From Saccharum officinarum (taxonomy: Eukaryota > Streptophyta > Magnoliopsida > Poales > Poaceae), in contig CM036215.1 of the NCBI GenBank assembly GCA_020631735.1, positions 14,844,346 to 14,908,345 of the forward strand: 64,000 nt of DNA. The letters run 5' to 3'. Shown here piece after piece: positions 11,706-22,789 of this stretch. The position numbers and the translations under genes were made by a program. Position 1 is the first letter of the stretch; each line of letters starts with the position of its first letter. The notes beneath the pieces were generated by a model, which did no database searches, had not been told where the DNA came from, and saw only the letters and a program-made list of their open reading frames with translations.

Positions 11706-13208
11706 CTTTCTACCTTTGACACTTCTCACCTTTGGGGGAACATCTAGATGGTGTTCTAGCACTCTAGCAGCGTGTTGAGGAAAAAGGAACTTGTGGGCGA
11801 AAATCCAAACAACACATAGTCAAAACAAAGGACCGTGTTTTGCTTGACCTCGATGGGTTACGTGACTAACCACTTCTCTAAACATTTGAATAACCGTTTA
11901 AAACCAAAAAATGCTCTGGCTTTATCAAGTGATCGCGCTACAGGCCGTATAACATGACATTGACCATATGAACAAGAAAGTGCACCCAATAATTGATCAG
12001 GACATGTACTATACTCTATAGTAGTGCACGCATGTTCCAATATATCAATGGCCAAAGACATCGCCGTCGACACCAACCAATGTTCGATCCGAGCAACTTT
12101 ACAAAAGAGTCATTACGAGATAGCTCATATGATTGCCCGATGAACTCAAAGCAAAACGCTTTTTGACTTGTCAAGAGGTTGTGAAAGGACAACTAGTGAA
12201 TGGTGGTATATATATATATTACCAAGAAAATCAATGAGATCGATCGACAGATGAAGAAAACAATCCTTCTATTCCTACAAAATGTAAAACGTTCATGCAT
12301 GGTTCAACCCTACTAAAGTGTAGTTCCAAATCTGTTTGGTGAAGACAGATGTGCTTGATCGTGCATGGGCAGGTCCAATGTAAACATGATACTAATATAT
12401 ATAACCGAAGATCTTAATAAGATCCATCAACTTGTACCACCTTTTTATCTGATGTTCAAAGTACGGAAGCTTATGCAATATGAATGCGCGCCTTATGAAA
12501 TATATCTAGCTATCTAGACAGATCGACACTGCACTCCTATTTTTCTTCCCTGCGCACACTGCAGCTTGCTATCGCCCTATTTATACATCCAAATGAGATA
12601 TTGTATACAAAGAGACAACATGCTGCATGCCATCAGCCTTTTCTTCTCTCAATAGATGATCTGATAGTTCGTCATGGTCTAAGAAAACTTCCGTAGGTAA
12701 AGTCATGGATTAGGCGTGGGAAGGTGCGGATCGGACAAGATTGCAAAGAAATGGTTTAGAACTTTGCTGTTGAAACGTAGTAGTGTATAATTGCTTTTCA
12801 GGAATAATAGATGATGCAACAAGATCAAATGGTCAAAAAGGTCATGGCAACTTGCGTTGGCATCCTTGCAGCTATCGTCAAATAGATGCATAAATCAATC
12901 ATCATATATGAGTCCTAAAAAATATAGAGCTTACAGAAAAGGGCAAATATATTATATAAACTATGAAGTGATCAACATGTGAGAACAAATAATGTAGCAC
13001 CTTATGTCGTAGTCATCACAACGGCAGGCGGTGGTTTCACATTTCCAGAGGCGGGCAGCGCAACTTGACCGCTTCTGGGATGATCTATGTTAATCGGCCA
13101 TTTCCAGAAGTGGGCGCATTACAACGCCTGCCTCTATTAATAGGATAACTAAAGGTGGTACTCATATTATTCCTAAATACTAGGAATAGAGATTTTGGTG
13201 AAAAAAAT
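11706..13208. other. Intergenic sequence, no gene recognised
   Basis: I see no coding frame longer than about 70 codons with recognisable content and no RNA gene. 13015-13140 contains short 'ccagaggcgggc' type words like the subterminal repeats of CACTA elements elsewhere in the window. The (ta)n run at 12210-12220 is a short microsatellite. Confidence 0.5.
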
Positions 13209-13340
13209 ACTCTCCAACAGCTTTTCTAAATGGTCATCCAAACATAGCCATCTTCTATTCCGGATTTTTCACTATCTAAAAATAAAGACGAGAATGGATC
13301 TCTAGAGTGCGCATGAGATATAGAAAAACTGTTGGAGAGT
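13209..13340. mobile_element. Small MITE with ACTCTCCAACAG inverted ends
   Basis: The left end actctccaacagcttttcta is mirrored by the right end tagaaaaactgttggagagt, giving a 12-base perfect terminal inverted repeat that extends with mismatches. No coding capacity. A further ggctcttggagatgctc at 13413-13430 may be the outer end of a nesting element of the same family. Confidence 0.7.
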
Positions 13341-13439
13341 GAAAAGATATAGAAAGAGATTGTCATGCAAATGACTCTCCAAATGATGATTTAGAGAGTA
13401 CGATTTAGAAAGGCTCTTGGAGATGCTCTTATGAAGCCC

Positions 13440-13800
13440 GTCTCTGTTTACAAGCAGAGAGGAACAGCCGAGCGTTCCTCCCCACGGCAATCCGGTGAGA
13501 GAGAGAAGCGTTCTTCTCCCTCGCCGGAGAACCAACCTCACCGTCGACGAGCCTAAAAATAGCACCGAGCGATCCCCTGCCAAATCTCTTTCTCTTTCAT
13601 TGTAACCCCCCGATTTGGGTGCTCTCGAATACAAAGAACAACCACTACCAGACGTCGGGCTCCGATAGCCTAAACCAGGATACATCGTCATGTCTTCTCT
13701 TGTTTTCTTGAGTCCACCCGAGCCACCGGAGACCCACACTCGGTGACACCCGACGAACAACGATGTTGCCGCGGCAACGAACCCGCGACAATAACCTTGT
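13440..13800 (+). repeat. Gypsy LTR fragment
   Basis: The block with 'cattgtaaccccccgatttggg', 'gaatacaaagaacaaccactacc' and 'cgaacccgcgacaataacc' has the organisation of the R-U5 end of a grass Gypsy LTR. Reading frames across it on the minus strand (13302-13760) are incidental. No partner LTR is visible nearby. Confidence 0.5.
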
Positions 13801-13875
13801 GTGTATGCTTGCCATTACTTCTCACAATGTGACTAGAACCTATTGAGAAAAGCATACTGATGAGAGGACATCCCA

Positions 13876-14100
13876 ATGGTACATGCTAGCTCAAGTATCA
13901 ATCATTCACCATCCAACATAAAAGACACAAATCAAGGGCCACTTACAAGAAGTCGTGCCAAGAAACTACAAGAACAGGTGAATTCATTCCTAACTTATTA
14001 TAATTTTATCATTTCTAAGAATGTTATACTACCTAAATGTTCTATCTTGATGTTTCTCAGGTATGCACATGAAGACATGGAAGACACGGTGCTACAAAAT
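13876..14100 (+). pseudogene. C-terminus of a Gypsy polyprotein
   Basis: The translated segment contains 'GPLTRSRAKKLQEQVNSFL' followed by a short tail. This matches the usual C-terminal end of many grass Gypsy pol proteins ('GPxTRxRAKxL...VNSFL'). Upstream integrase and RT are absent, so it is a severed 3' fragment. The following sequence has an LTR-like organisation, consistent with the 3' end of an element. Confidence 0.65.
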
Positions 14101-14102
14101 GG

Positions 14103-14215
14103 CTCAGTCGGAAAAGTAGCACGGACGGACGACCGGACCCAGGGAAAAGTAGCACGGACGGATGACCGGACCCCAGAGGGAAAAGTAACGCGGACAGACA
14201 ACCGGACCTCAGAAA
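14103..14215 (+). repeat. Three-copy 33 bp minisatellite
   Basis: Three tandem units of the form ggaaaagtagcacggacgga followed by cgaccggaccc, at about 14107, 14140 and 14175, the third with several substitutions. It lies directly after the Gypsy pol C-terminus. The words are CpG-rich like the arrays in the copia elements at 45.0 kb, 49.4 kb and 62.9 kb. Confidence 0.8.
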
Positions 14216-15075
14216 GAAATAGCCATAACTTTTGATTCCCAAAAGTTACGAGAGTCCATGAGGACATTTTGGAAAGCTTATCAAGTCTACTTTCCAATGG
14301 TACCATTTTCAAGTATTTTGGAATTCCAAGTAATGAGATACGTCCAGATTAGTAAATACTGCTCAGAAGGTCAACAAGTCTTCCCGGGACAGAATGTTGG
14401 TGCAACTTCCTATGCAAAACTGTACCAATCTACAATGTTTCGTGATGCATGCTGTACATGGATGGAAAGCTTATTGAGTCTACTTTTACACCCAATAAAC
14501 GGCTCATCATTTTGACTTCCCACTAGGGAGTTACAACTCTTTTAGTGAAGACTGCTCTGGAAACTGACAGCCGCGTGAAGACCCTTGGAAATCCATTTCG
14601 TAGAAGCCTTTTTACATACTCTATCTTTTCATTTCTATTTCGTTTTCATACCTATTTAGGAGGGTTGTTCCTTGTATAAATATCCCTGTGCTCCGAAGCA
14701 AACAAAGACTTTTGATAGTCAGAATACAACCCTTTTGTTCAGCTGTGTGCTAACAAAAACTAGAGAGAGATCTCTACCCCTTTGCTCTTGTGTTTTCCTT
14801 CGCGGAGATTACAGAAGCAATCGTGTCATCGGCACCCAATCCGTGCTCCTGGTTCATTGATTCCAGGTTGCGTAGGTTGGTTTCTTTGAGAGTGTGGTTG
14901 GACGAATCTTTGGTTCAGGCTGCCGTATAGAGACGGTGGTTGGCTCCTTGTGCATGTCGTCAGGTTGCACTAGTTATCGCTGCTTGCAGCAAGTTATCGG
15001 CTATCCATCAGCTAGTTATCAAGGTCGGGATCCTATGTCGTGAAGATCGGGACCAAGGACTTCATCACATACTGA
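14216..15075 (+). repeat. LTR-like region of the severed Gypsy element
   Basis: Contains a TATA box tataaata at 14675, a leader with 'tagagagagatctctacccc' and no coding content, following a pol C-terminus. This is the expected content of a 3' LTR. Exact ends are not defined because no partner copy is present. Confidence 0.5.
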
Positions 15076-15254
15076 AGTGGATTCTGCTGGTTGACGATAG
15101 TAACAGATGCCAAAGCACAAGTCAGGCACTACGAGGGACGCTAGATGATGTCTAGAAATACAAACAACTCATGAGCAATAACCAATCTAATATAATATGC
15201 CCAACCTGACCATTATAGTGGTGGGGAATATATTTAGTTCGACCATTGCCTTTG

Positions 15255-15570
15255 GCAGCAGGGAAACTTACGGTGCATAGTATTAGTATATAAAGTGGAT
15301 CGAAGTAAAGCCCCTAGCAACAATCAGTTCCATATGGATAAAAAAATTCTTTCGGCAGCAAATTGTATGATATTTCAAAGCACCAAGGGTCCTCACCTTA
15401 GACAATGGAACCCAATTCAATAGTGACCTATTCTAGGAATTCTGCAAAAACAATGGGACTAGGTTGTGTTTCACATTAGTTGGGCACCCAAGGTCCAATG
15501 ACGGAGTAGAAAAAAGCAAATGGAATCATACTCAGTGGCATTGCCAAAATACTTTACAAATTATTAGGAC
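15255..15570 (+). pseudogene. Degenerate Gypsy integrase core
   Basis: With a few stops and shifts the sequence reads like the integrase catalytic core: 'KVDRSKAP' where the family has a 'FTKWIEAKP' type motif, then 'LTLDNGTQFNS' (second aspartate), 'NNGTRLCFT', and a 'HPRSNDGVEKANG' segment matching the 'HPQSNGQVERANG' motif with the catalytic glutamate. It is in the plus orientation and isolated from any RT. Confidence rests on the DNGTQF and HP.SN..VE.ANG signatures. Confidence 0.65.
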
Positions 15571-15849
15571 AGTATTTTACAATGGCAAAGTTTGATAATT
15601 CCATAGAGGAAACAAATCTAGTTATGGCTATTATATTCAATGATGATTAGAATATATACTGTACAAAAATCGATGGCAGGATGTTTGTTTAATGCGGAAT
15701 TTCTATGATTTACCTTTTCTTCTCACGTCTATGGTTCATTGTTTTGAACTTTGGGCAAAACAAAAGCACTCCAATTAGTAGTTAAAGTTTTTGCATGACG
15801 CTTTCAACATCTGTTTCTCTTTGTTAAAAAAAATCCTAAGTAATATATG

Positions 15850-16200
15850 GTATGTGTCCCACTAGATACAAAGTTTACAAAGCCAGTCTATGAGGAGAAC
15901 CCACATATTATACTAGTGACAAAGATTATAAAGCTGGTCTATGATGGAGACCCATATCAGTGATTGTATAAACGGGACCTGTCTCTATGTGATAAGCTGT
16001 CTCTAATGGTGGTCACATTAGAGACATGTCTTGTCTACACCTCTCTCTCCTAAGTTGATCACTCATCAGAGACGGTCACATTGTGGTTCCGTCTCTGATG
16101 AGAGGTGACCTTAGACCCAGCCCAAGCATCCAGTATCAGAGACGTGTAAAGTTGACCCATCTTTAATTAGTCACCAGAGACACACTTTGTTGATCAGTAT
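15850..16200. repeat. CACTA-like subterminal repeat scrap
   Basis: Repeated words such as 'gtctatgaggagaaccca' / 'gtctatgatggagaccca', 'gagacggtcacatt' and 'cagagacg', with a tactagtg at 15912. These resemble the subterminal repeats of non-autonomous CACTA elements. No transposase remains. Confidence 0.4.
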
Positions 16201-16424
16201 CGATATAGCAGCTTCACGTTTCTAACATAGTTTTGGATGGTTCACCGACATACACTAGCAACTCCACAAGATTAATTGCAAGCACATCCCGTGCAGTGCA
16301 GATGACCATAACAGGTTAGTGGCAAAAAAGTATAGCAGCTTATCGCTACCAATGAAGTTAGGGATATAGACCTATCTCACGGTCTTTAGTCGTTCTGCAT
16401 AAGATCCCTCAACGTTTTGCGAAG

Positions 16425-18056
16425 TTAACCGCTGAACGGCCGGTAGACCTTGAGGGCGTCGATCACATCGGCAATGGATCCTGCCGCGGCGGCGATGGAG
16501 ACAAGAAGACAGCTGACGCTGAGTGTCTGGAGACAGATCCACTTGGTGCTGCCGCGTCGCACGCGGCGCTGCTTGATGTACATCTCGACGGGGAAGTAAA
16601 CGGTGAGCGGCCAGAACGAGACGGCGCCGAGGAGCCCCACCACGTCACCGAAGAATGGCAGCAGCATGGCCACGACGGTGGTGACGCACACGAACGCTGA
16701 TCGCCATGTCAGCCGGAACACGCTGAGCGCGAACGGACCGACGCGGAGCTCCCTGGAGATGAAGGCGCTGTCCGGCCAGGCGGAAGCCGCGCGGCGCTCG
16801 ACGAAGGCAAAGATGGGCTGGCAGAACACCTGGTAGGCGCCGACGAGGTGCACGACGATGGCGATGTTGGCGACGTCGAGAAGCCAGAAGGGCTCGTAGA
16901 AGCCGAAGCCGGTGAGGAGGTTATCCGGCGCCTTATCACCGAACGCTGCGTACCCCATGCACCCGCACAGCATGTAGAATATCGTTGTCGTCGCCACGCT
17001 CAAACGCGTCGCCTTCTGCATCACCTTCGACTCCGACGGTGGCGGCGCCTTGATCGTGTCCTGGAGAGGAACCAGAGCAGACTCGGTTAGAAACAGGGGA
17101 ATCCAGTTGCAGAGAACACAACAGTGGAGCAGAAGAGTGGATTGTTGCTTACTTGGATCTCGATGAGGATGTTTGAGAAGGAGTAGGCGAAGGCGATGTC
17201 GCCGAAGGCCTGAAGGGTGTGCCAGATCTTCTGGGTGGAGGTGACGTCGGCGCCGATGCTGACACCAGTGAGGCTGCCCTTGAATCCACCATGGGCTGCA
17301 AACAATTGCATCGATTGAGCACATGTCAGTAACCAAGAATCCAACAATCCTAGTCACCAAATCTGATTGAAGAATCAATGACTTACAGATGGTCTGTGCG
17401 ATGCCGAGGGAGAGCCCGATGGAAGAATAAGTGAAGGACATGACGGCGGCGACAATGGATAGCCACCAGATCTGATCAAAGTCCGGTATCTGCGAGAAGA
17501 GAATCTGCACAACGCCGAAGAGGATCATGTACGGCGTGCTGGAGCTCTTGCAGGGATCCGCATGTCCATGAGTGTGGAAGCACCCAGCTCTCCTGACGGC
17601 CTTCATGCTGATGGACGACGCGATGGTGTACCCGATGGCGACGCCGACGAGGTTGGCGTACTGGATCACGCCGCAGAACACGACCTTGGCGCCGCCGAGG
17701 TTGGAGCGCACGGCGTCCATGTAGGTGTAGTTGCGCTTGCCCGTCTCCGGGTCGCCCGTGCGGTAGCACTCGGCGAGCAGCGTGGCGGTGTAGTAGGTGA
17801 CGAAGGCAAAGAGGAGCATGGCGGCGGGGCCGGCGACCCAGCCGAGCTGCGCGATCGCCCAGGCGAGGGAGAGCACCCCTGAGCCGATGACGGCGGTGAT
17901 GATGTGCGCGCTGGCCGTCCAGAACGTGCCGGTGCGGCGCGGGCGGCCGTCGTCGTCCTGCCACTCGGCGGCACCTGCGTTCCCGGCCTCGACCGACACC
18001 TCCATGGGCGCGACCGAGTGCATGTTATTCACTACGTTGTGCGCTGTCGGTGCCAT
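16425..18056 (-). CDS. AAP: Amino acid permease (AAP3-like), three coding exons
   Basis: A proton-coupled amino acid importer of the plant AAP family, acting in the plasma membrane. Exons on the minus strand: 18056-17387, 17295-17153, 17060-16425. Both introns are GT-AG, phases fit, and the spliced product is 482 aa, the normal family length. The N-terminus is hydrophilic (about 40 residues); the first membrane segment begins 'GTFWTASAHIITAVIGSG'. Other AAP signatures are 'QIPDFDQIWWLSIVAAVMSF', 'GSLTGVSIG', 'QKIWHTLQAFGDIAFAYSFS', 'ILIEIQDTIK', 'CGCMGYAAFG', 'LVGAYQVFCQPIFAFVE' and 'SFWPLTVYFPVEMYI'. About eleven membrane helices are expected. 'FDQIWW' and 'NLLTGFGFYEPFW' favour the AAP3/AAP2/AAP4 group. 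The ATG at 18056 has a good context (GGCCATGGC); an in-frame GTG two codons earlier is not a plausible start. No disabling change seen. Confidence 0.95.
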   Translation of the reverse strand: MAPTAHNVVNNMHSVAPMEVSVEAGNAGAAEWQDDDGRPRRTGTFWTASAHIITAVIGSGVLSLAWAIAQLGWVAGPAAMLLFAFVTYYTATLLAECYRTGDPETGKRNYTYMDAVRSNLGGAKVVFCGVIQYANLVGVAIGYTIASSISMKAVRRAGCFHTHGHADPCKSSSTPYMILFGVVQILFSQIPDFDQIWWLSIVAAVMSFTYSSIGLSLGIAQTICKSLILQSDLVTRIVGFLVTDMCSIDAIVCSPWWIQGQPHWCQHRRRRHLHPEDLAHPSGLRRHRLRLLLLKHPHRDPSKQQSTLLLHCCVLCNWIPLFLTESALVPLQDTIKAPPPSESKVMQKATRLSVATTTIFYMLCGCMGYAAFGDKAPDNLLTGFGFYEPFWLLDVANIAIVVHLVGAYQVFCQPIFAFVERRAASAWPDSAFISRELRVGPFALSVFRLTWRSAFVCVTTVVAMLLPFFGDVVGLLGAVSFWPLTVYFPVEMYIKQRRVRRGSTKWICLQTLSVSCLLVSIAAAAGSIADVIDALKVYRPFSG

Positions 18057-18205
18057 GGCCACTGAGGAAGCGAGCTCCGGCCTCCGGCCGATCCCTCTCT
18101 CGGATTTCTTCCTCTTCCTCTTCCTCCTTGCGAGTGATGAGTCAGCTAGCTAGGTAGCTAGGTGATGCGAGAGGCTGTGTGGGAGAAGGGTGCTGATGGA
18201 TGATG

Positions 18206-18215
18206 CTATATATAG
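18206..18215 (-). promoter_or_regulatory. TATA box of the amino acid permease gene
   Basis: Palindromic CTATATATAG about 150 bases upstream of the permease ATG. A GA-rich leader (ttcctcttcctcttcctcc on the plus strand, 18105-18128) lies between them, a common 5' UTR feature. Spacing is compatible with a 5' UTR of about 115-125 bases. Confidence 0.65.
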
Positions 18216-18565
18216 AGAGCTCGAGAATAGAGAGTAGGCAGAGGTCTCTGTGTGTCTGGTTTCTGGTCAGCGCAGCCGTTTGCGTGTATACTGCTCTCTT
18301 TATTTGAGTATTTATTTATTTCCCTTTTTCTTTTCTCACTTTTTTTTATTCTTTGCGGCTGTGCCTTTCACTGGCTTGGTGGACTTTAAGTGCTTGGCTA
18401 CATCACTCTATCTCCTCCTTGGACTTTTCCTGCTGTGCCTCTGGTCAACGGTGTTTGGACTCTGCTGGTATGGGTCACGGTATGCTTCCATTCTAAATTA
18501 TAAGTATCCCTTCACGGTAGCATTGTCTTGTGTCAGCCATTGATGAAACATACTCTTGTCATAAG

Positions 18566-18810
18566 TATCCCTCCATTTTAAATTATAAGTCATTTCAATT
18601 CTTGGAGAATCAAAACATTTCAAGTTTGACCAAATTTATATAATAAAGTAATAACAATTATGATACCAATAAGTATAATTAGATTCTTCATTAGTTATAT
18701 TTTTATAATATACCTACTTGATGTCATAAATGTTTATAATTATTTCTATAATTTTGATCAAACTTGAGATACTTTGACTCTCAAGAAAAGTGGAATGGCC
18801 GGAACAGAGA
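18566..18810. mobile_element. Stowaway-like MITE, decayed
   Basis: Begins tatccctccattttaaattataag and contains the typical body with 'tttgaccaaattta' and, inverted, 'ttttgatcaaacttgag'. The right end is degraded. No coding capacity. Confidence 0.55.
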
Positions 18811-19242
18811 GACTATATGTGTAAGCCTTCATTATTGTCAAAATCTTTCTGAATATTTGTTTTGATTTTGTTAAAAATAAAAATAGCTGGATTTGCTTCG
18901 AATGGTTTGACAAAATACAAACTTTGTTATGTTTAGACTGGTAAGTGGGTGTAATTGGCGTGTTAGCCACTGCGTCATTGTCCGAAATGATCTTCTCTCT
19001 CTCCGTTTTTTCTGCAAGAATGGCCTGAAAGGGTTAGTAGGCAAAAACAGTAAGATACTACTTCTGTCCCAAAAAAACTTGAAATTTGACATTTTTATGA
19101 CGTATTGCCCTTGTACTCCTATTTGTTGAAGGTGAATCATGCCAATTAAGAAATAAGTCCCTTATTAAATTGAATGCATGGAAACATGCAACCACAATCT
19201 CAAGTTGATATGAGCCAAATCTATTGTCCAAAAGCTAAAACA

Positions 19243-19497
19243 TACTCCATCCATTACAAATTATAAGGCATTTCAACTTTCTAGGAGAGCCAAAGCATCT
19301 TAAAATTTGACCAAAATTATAGAGAAAATTACAAAGAGTTATGACATTAGGTATGCTATAAAAATATAATTAGTGAATAATCTAATGATACTTACTGGGT
19401 ATCATAAATGTTATTATTTTTCTATATAAATTTGGTCAAACCTGAGATGCATTGACTCTCCAAGGAAGTTGACTTCTAATTTGGGATGGAAGGACTA
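19243..19497. mobile_element. Stowaway-like MITE
   Basis: Left end tactccatccattacaaatta and right end taatttgggatggaaggacta are inverted, bounded by TA. Internal 'aaatttgaccaaaatta' is mirrored by 'aaatttggtcaaacctg'. Size about 255 bp. Confidence 0.75.
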
Positions 19498-19603
19498 ACT
19501 TTTAATTGATCGCTCGCTTGGACCTCAGATAACAAACCTTGATTAGAAATGGACATCCTGTGCACCAAATCCCATTTTAATGTAGCCAGAAAAATTACTC
19601 TTA

Positions 19604-19897
19604 GGGGCCATTTAGATCCTTTCATTAGGAGGAATTGAAATCTACTTAATAAATTAGGCTATTTGGTTTAAGATTTTACATTGCATCACTTTCCAAAGTT
19701 CATGTATAAGTCTATCTCATAAAACACGCTCTTCGACTCGTTCCTTTATGGTAGAAATACAATACATATGTATCTTTCTCATATAGCCAATAATAATATA
19801 CAAATATAATCCATATACAACCATATTATCTTAATTAATATGTGTCTAAATTATGATTATTAAAAATAAATTCTTTTTCAAGGATCCAAACGGTGCC
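19604..19897. mobile_element. hAT/Harbinger-type MITE
   Basis: Inverted ends ggggccatttagatcct and aggatccaaacggtgcc match over about 16 bases with a few mismatches. AT-rich interior of about 260 bp without coding content. Superfamily is inferred from the GTTTGGAT-type end. Confidence 0.65.
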
Positions 19898-20106
19898 GAT
19901 GTCATTATTTTGCCATTCGGCCTGGATGGATGGCGTGTGCCCAAATGATTGATGCCGCTATTTTTTTCAATTAGTACGAGCAAAAACAAAACTATACAAA
20001 CAAGCTTTGAGAGGAAACACGTGGGTGAGGGGCGACATCAATCTTTTGGCGACCAATTCAGTTCGGAACTTCTCTATAAGTTTGCTCAACTCTAGGAAAA
20101 ATCACA

Positions 20107-20400
20107 AGTGGTGGAGCACTGGAACTAAACCCGGATGTTGAAGATCAAATCACTTGGAAGCTCACTGTGTCTGCAGAATGCTCGGCTTAATCGGCGTACA
20201 TGGCGTAATTCCTTGGATTGGAACACACGGAGTTGGACAAGCTGGTCTAGAAAACATGGGCACCTCCGAACTGCAGGTTTTTTCGCTTCTGGACATGTCG
20301 CCTTCCTCTCGCAGTTAGCCAAACCAATGCAACAAGTCTTTCAGTCTTTGCCCTAGAGCAGATGAGTCGTCAAAGAAAAAATGGTCGTTTGTCGGGGACT
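20107..20400 (+). pseudogene. LINE remnant: zinc-binding RT-associated domain
   Basis: In one frame with internal stops it reads 'PDVEDQITWKLTVSAECSA', then 'SAYMA', 'FLGLEH' and 'KTWAPPNCRFFRFW'. This is the pattern of the zinc-binding domain found at the end of plant LINE reverse transcriptases (D.I.W..T..G.YS..SAY..QF, then WK.WAP..C.FF.W). No reverse transcriptase precedes it. The open frames on both strands here are shadows. Confidence 0.65.
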
Positions 20401-20721
20401 CTCTAGAAGGTATATATTAGTACGTACTTTAGTAACCAAGAAAAAAAAGTCGTGTTTTGGTTTATGGTGATGTGAGCACTCTACGAATGGAAAAACGCTA
20501 CTACAAAGCATACCTATGTCAAATAAATACTTAAATGATAATAATATCATGGTTAGTTAGCGTATACTAATCTCGGGAAAGTATTTTGCTTAATATACAT
20601 ATACAAGGATACCGTACTAATTTTCCGAATTCTCCGAATTCGCTAGTCTTCAACATGACGTGAGCATACAAGTACTGCATTGGTTTCAATTTATAGATCG
20701 TTTTGGCTTTTCTAGATCGGT

Positions 20722-21745
20722 AATGCTCTCTACCGAGCATTCGTCCGGCCGGACGCGTGCCTTTGCTAGACCTACAGACTAGGTCTAACCAGCCCAACTC
20801 ATCTCACGGCTTCTCCAATTAAAAAAATCTGAACACTTCTCTTTCCTATTCGCTCGCTATGGCTGATTCCACTGTGCTCGCTCGTCTAGGCACCGTAGCC
20901 CGTCCGTCGTGGCCTTTCTCCGGCGCACGAGCATTGTGCCGCAGGCATGGTACGCACCCACCCATTGTATCCTCCTCCAGCGTGGGGTCGCTCATCGCGG
21001 TCACTTTCACTTGCCCACACGCTAGCACCCCTCCCCCACTCCGCACCCGCGTCGATCGAGCTCTGTGCCGGCATCAAGCTCTGCGTGCCGACAAATTTCC
21101 ATTCGTCAAAGCAACAAGTAGATGTTGCGCTGAAAATGCATGTTGTAAGCGTATATTTCATGTATTTTAGAGGTATGTTGCAAGTGTTTTAGATGTTTCA
21201 GATAGATGTTGCAACTATTTCATCTAAATATTGCAAGTGTTTTATCTGGATGTTGCAAAAGTTGATATGAATGGTCCATGTGTTGCAATGACTATACAAT
21301 TATGTTTCAAATGTATACTGCATATGTTGTAACGGTAGGGCCGATGTTGCGGAGGAGATGAGATAAGATGGGAGCGGAGCGTGGCGGAGGACAGGACACG
21401 ACGGGGGATGGCGGCACGACGAGGTAATTAAGGGGTGTGGTGGGGTTATGGCGTGATGCGGGCGCGAGCATGGCGGAGGACAGGGCGCACGGCAGGGGAA
21501 AGGGCATGGCGGGCCATGGCGTGACACGGTCACGGGCACGACGGCAACGATGATGCCGCAGACGTGGGTGCGCTCTTGATTCTGTGTTACAGTGCGATCG
21601 TGTCCCGACGCTCCTGGTACGTGGGACGCAGCATGCGCGTTTTTTGTTACGCGAGGATTGGATGATGGGGCGTGGGGAGTCGTTTGAACACGAGCTGCGT
21701 CCGGAAGTGGCCTGCGGCCGGACGTCCGGGTGCTAGCCCTTCCGT
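20722..21745 (+). mobile_element. TTGCAA-rich non-autonomous DNA element
   Basis: The body carries repeated 'tgttgcaagtgtttta', 'tgttgcaactatttca' and 'tgttgcaaaa' words, flanked by a GC-rich half (20850-21100 and 21350-21560) and by ends with 'cattcgtccggccggacg' on the left and 'gcggccggacgtccgggtgctag' on the right. A relative in inverted orientation is at 22790-23060. I recall this family from grass genomes (probably Mutator-like) but cannot assign it firmly. The GC-rich reading frames inside are on both strands and look incidental. Confidence 0.55.
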
Positions 21746-22789
21746 CTCTAGATACATAACTTTTGTTATCTATCTAGTTATATCCTATATGTATGCATAT
21801 ATAACAATTACGTATCTGCAAAAACCAAAACGAACGATAATTTAGGATAGATGGTGGTATTTGGTGTGAAAAACTCGTGCACGTCTTTGTGTCTCTCACA
21901 GATCGCCAACACATCATGTGCTTATAATTTGAACACGGAAAAGTAAAATCGTGGAACCGAACCACATGCATCATATCAGTTCGGCGCAAAATCCGTAGCA
22001 TAGCTCCTATCAAGCATTTGCTCATGCGTCTTATCTCACAATGGCCAAACATATCATGTATGTGCGACACGCACACATGAAAAAAGCAAAAACTAATAAT
22101 AAGCTGGTATGGCAGGACAGGACGACACAGCCTAATCTCTCTGATTAGCGGCTTCGTTTCAGTGATGATGTCTACACCCACCTCATCAAAAACGACTTCC
22201 GCGACGACGCGTGTCGGGTCCACCAGGCCCAACATCGTGTGGGCCAACGCCCGTGCGCCTCTGCTACTCGCCGCTGGAGCGAGTAAAGGGAACGCGCCTA
22301 TTCTTCTCTCTCTGCAGCATGCTGCATGCGTGTGGGCACGGACACGTTAGAGCCGTTGCGCGTGCGCGAGCAGTGCATGCGGCGGCGCGACTCCGGCAGC
22401 CGGTGCCCGCCCGAGTCGCCGGCGGTGGTGTTAGGTCACTGCTGCCACTCCGGTCGCTGTGGGCTGTGCGTTTAATTTGTTCTCTGCAGCTGGAGCCTGA
22501 CCCTGACACTGAAGATTACTGTACGCACTAGGAGTCTTCTTCTTGATTGCAATGATGAGATGAGCGCATGCTGTATCCAAGTCAAAACTGGGCCAAGTGC
22601 ATCAGAACTCCACAACATATAAAACATTGCTAGAGCTCCCACCAGCTGACGACAATTTTACGGGGTCTGTTTACCCAACATTTCCGGGATGTCCTTTCCT
22701 AGTTCGAGAATTTAAACACAGTGCCTGACGTATAATTTCAACCTAGGGTATGCGAAGTCAATGCTCCAACGCATAATCCCGTATAATTC
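21746..22789. other. Intergenic, one unexplained minus-strand frame
   Basis: A 157-codon minus frame spans 21774-22247. Its first 40 residues ('MLGLVDPTRVVAEVVFDEVG') are plausible protein-like sequence, the rest reads as AT-rich translation noise. A GC-rich plus-strand stretch 22211-22510 gives frames in several phases. I recognise no family, so no gene is called. Confidence 0.3.

Noticed and set aside
13302..13760. 152-codon minus-strand frame
   Set aside because: Spans a MITE end and an LTR R-U5 segment; composition noise.
16463..17974. Many overlapping frames in the permease gene on both strands
   Set aside because: Shadows of GC3-rich exons; only the spliced minus-strand frame encodes a family-typical protein.
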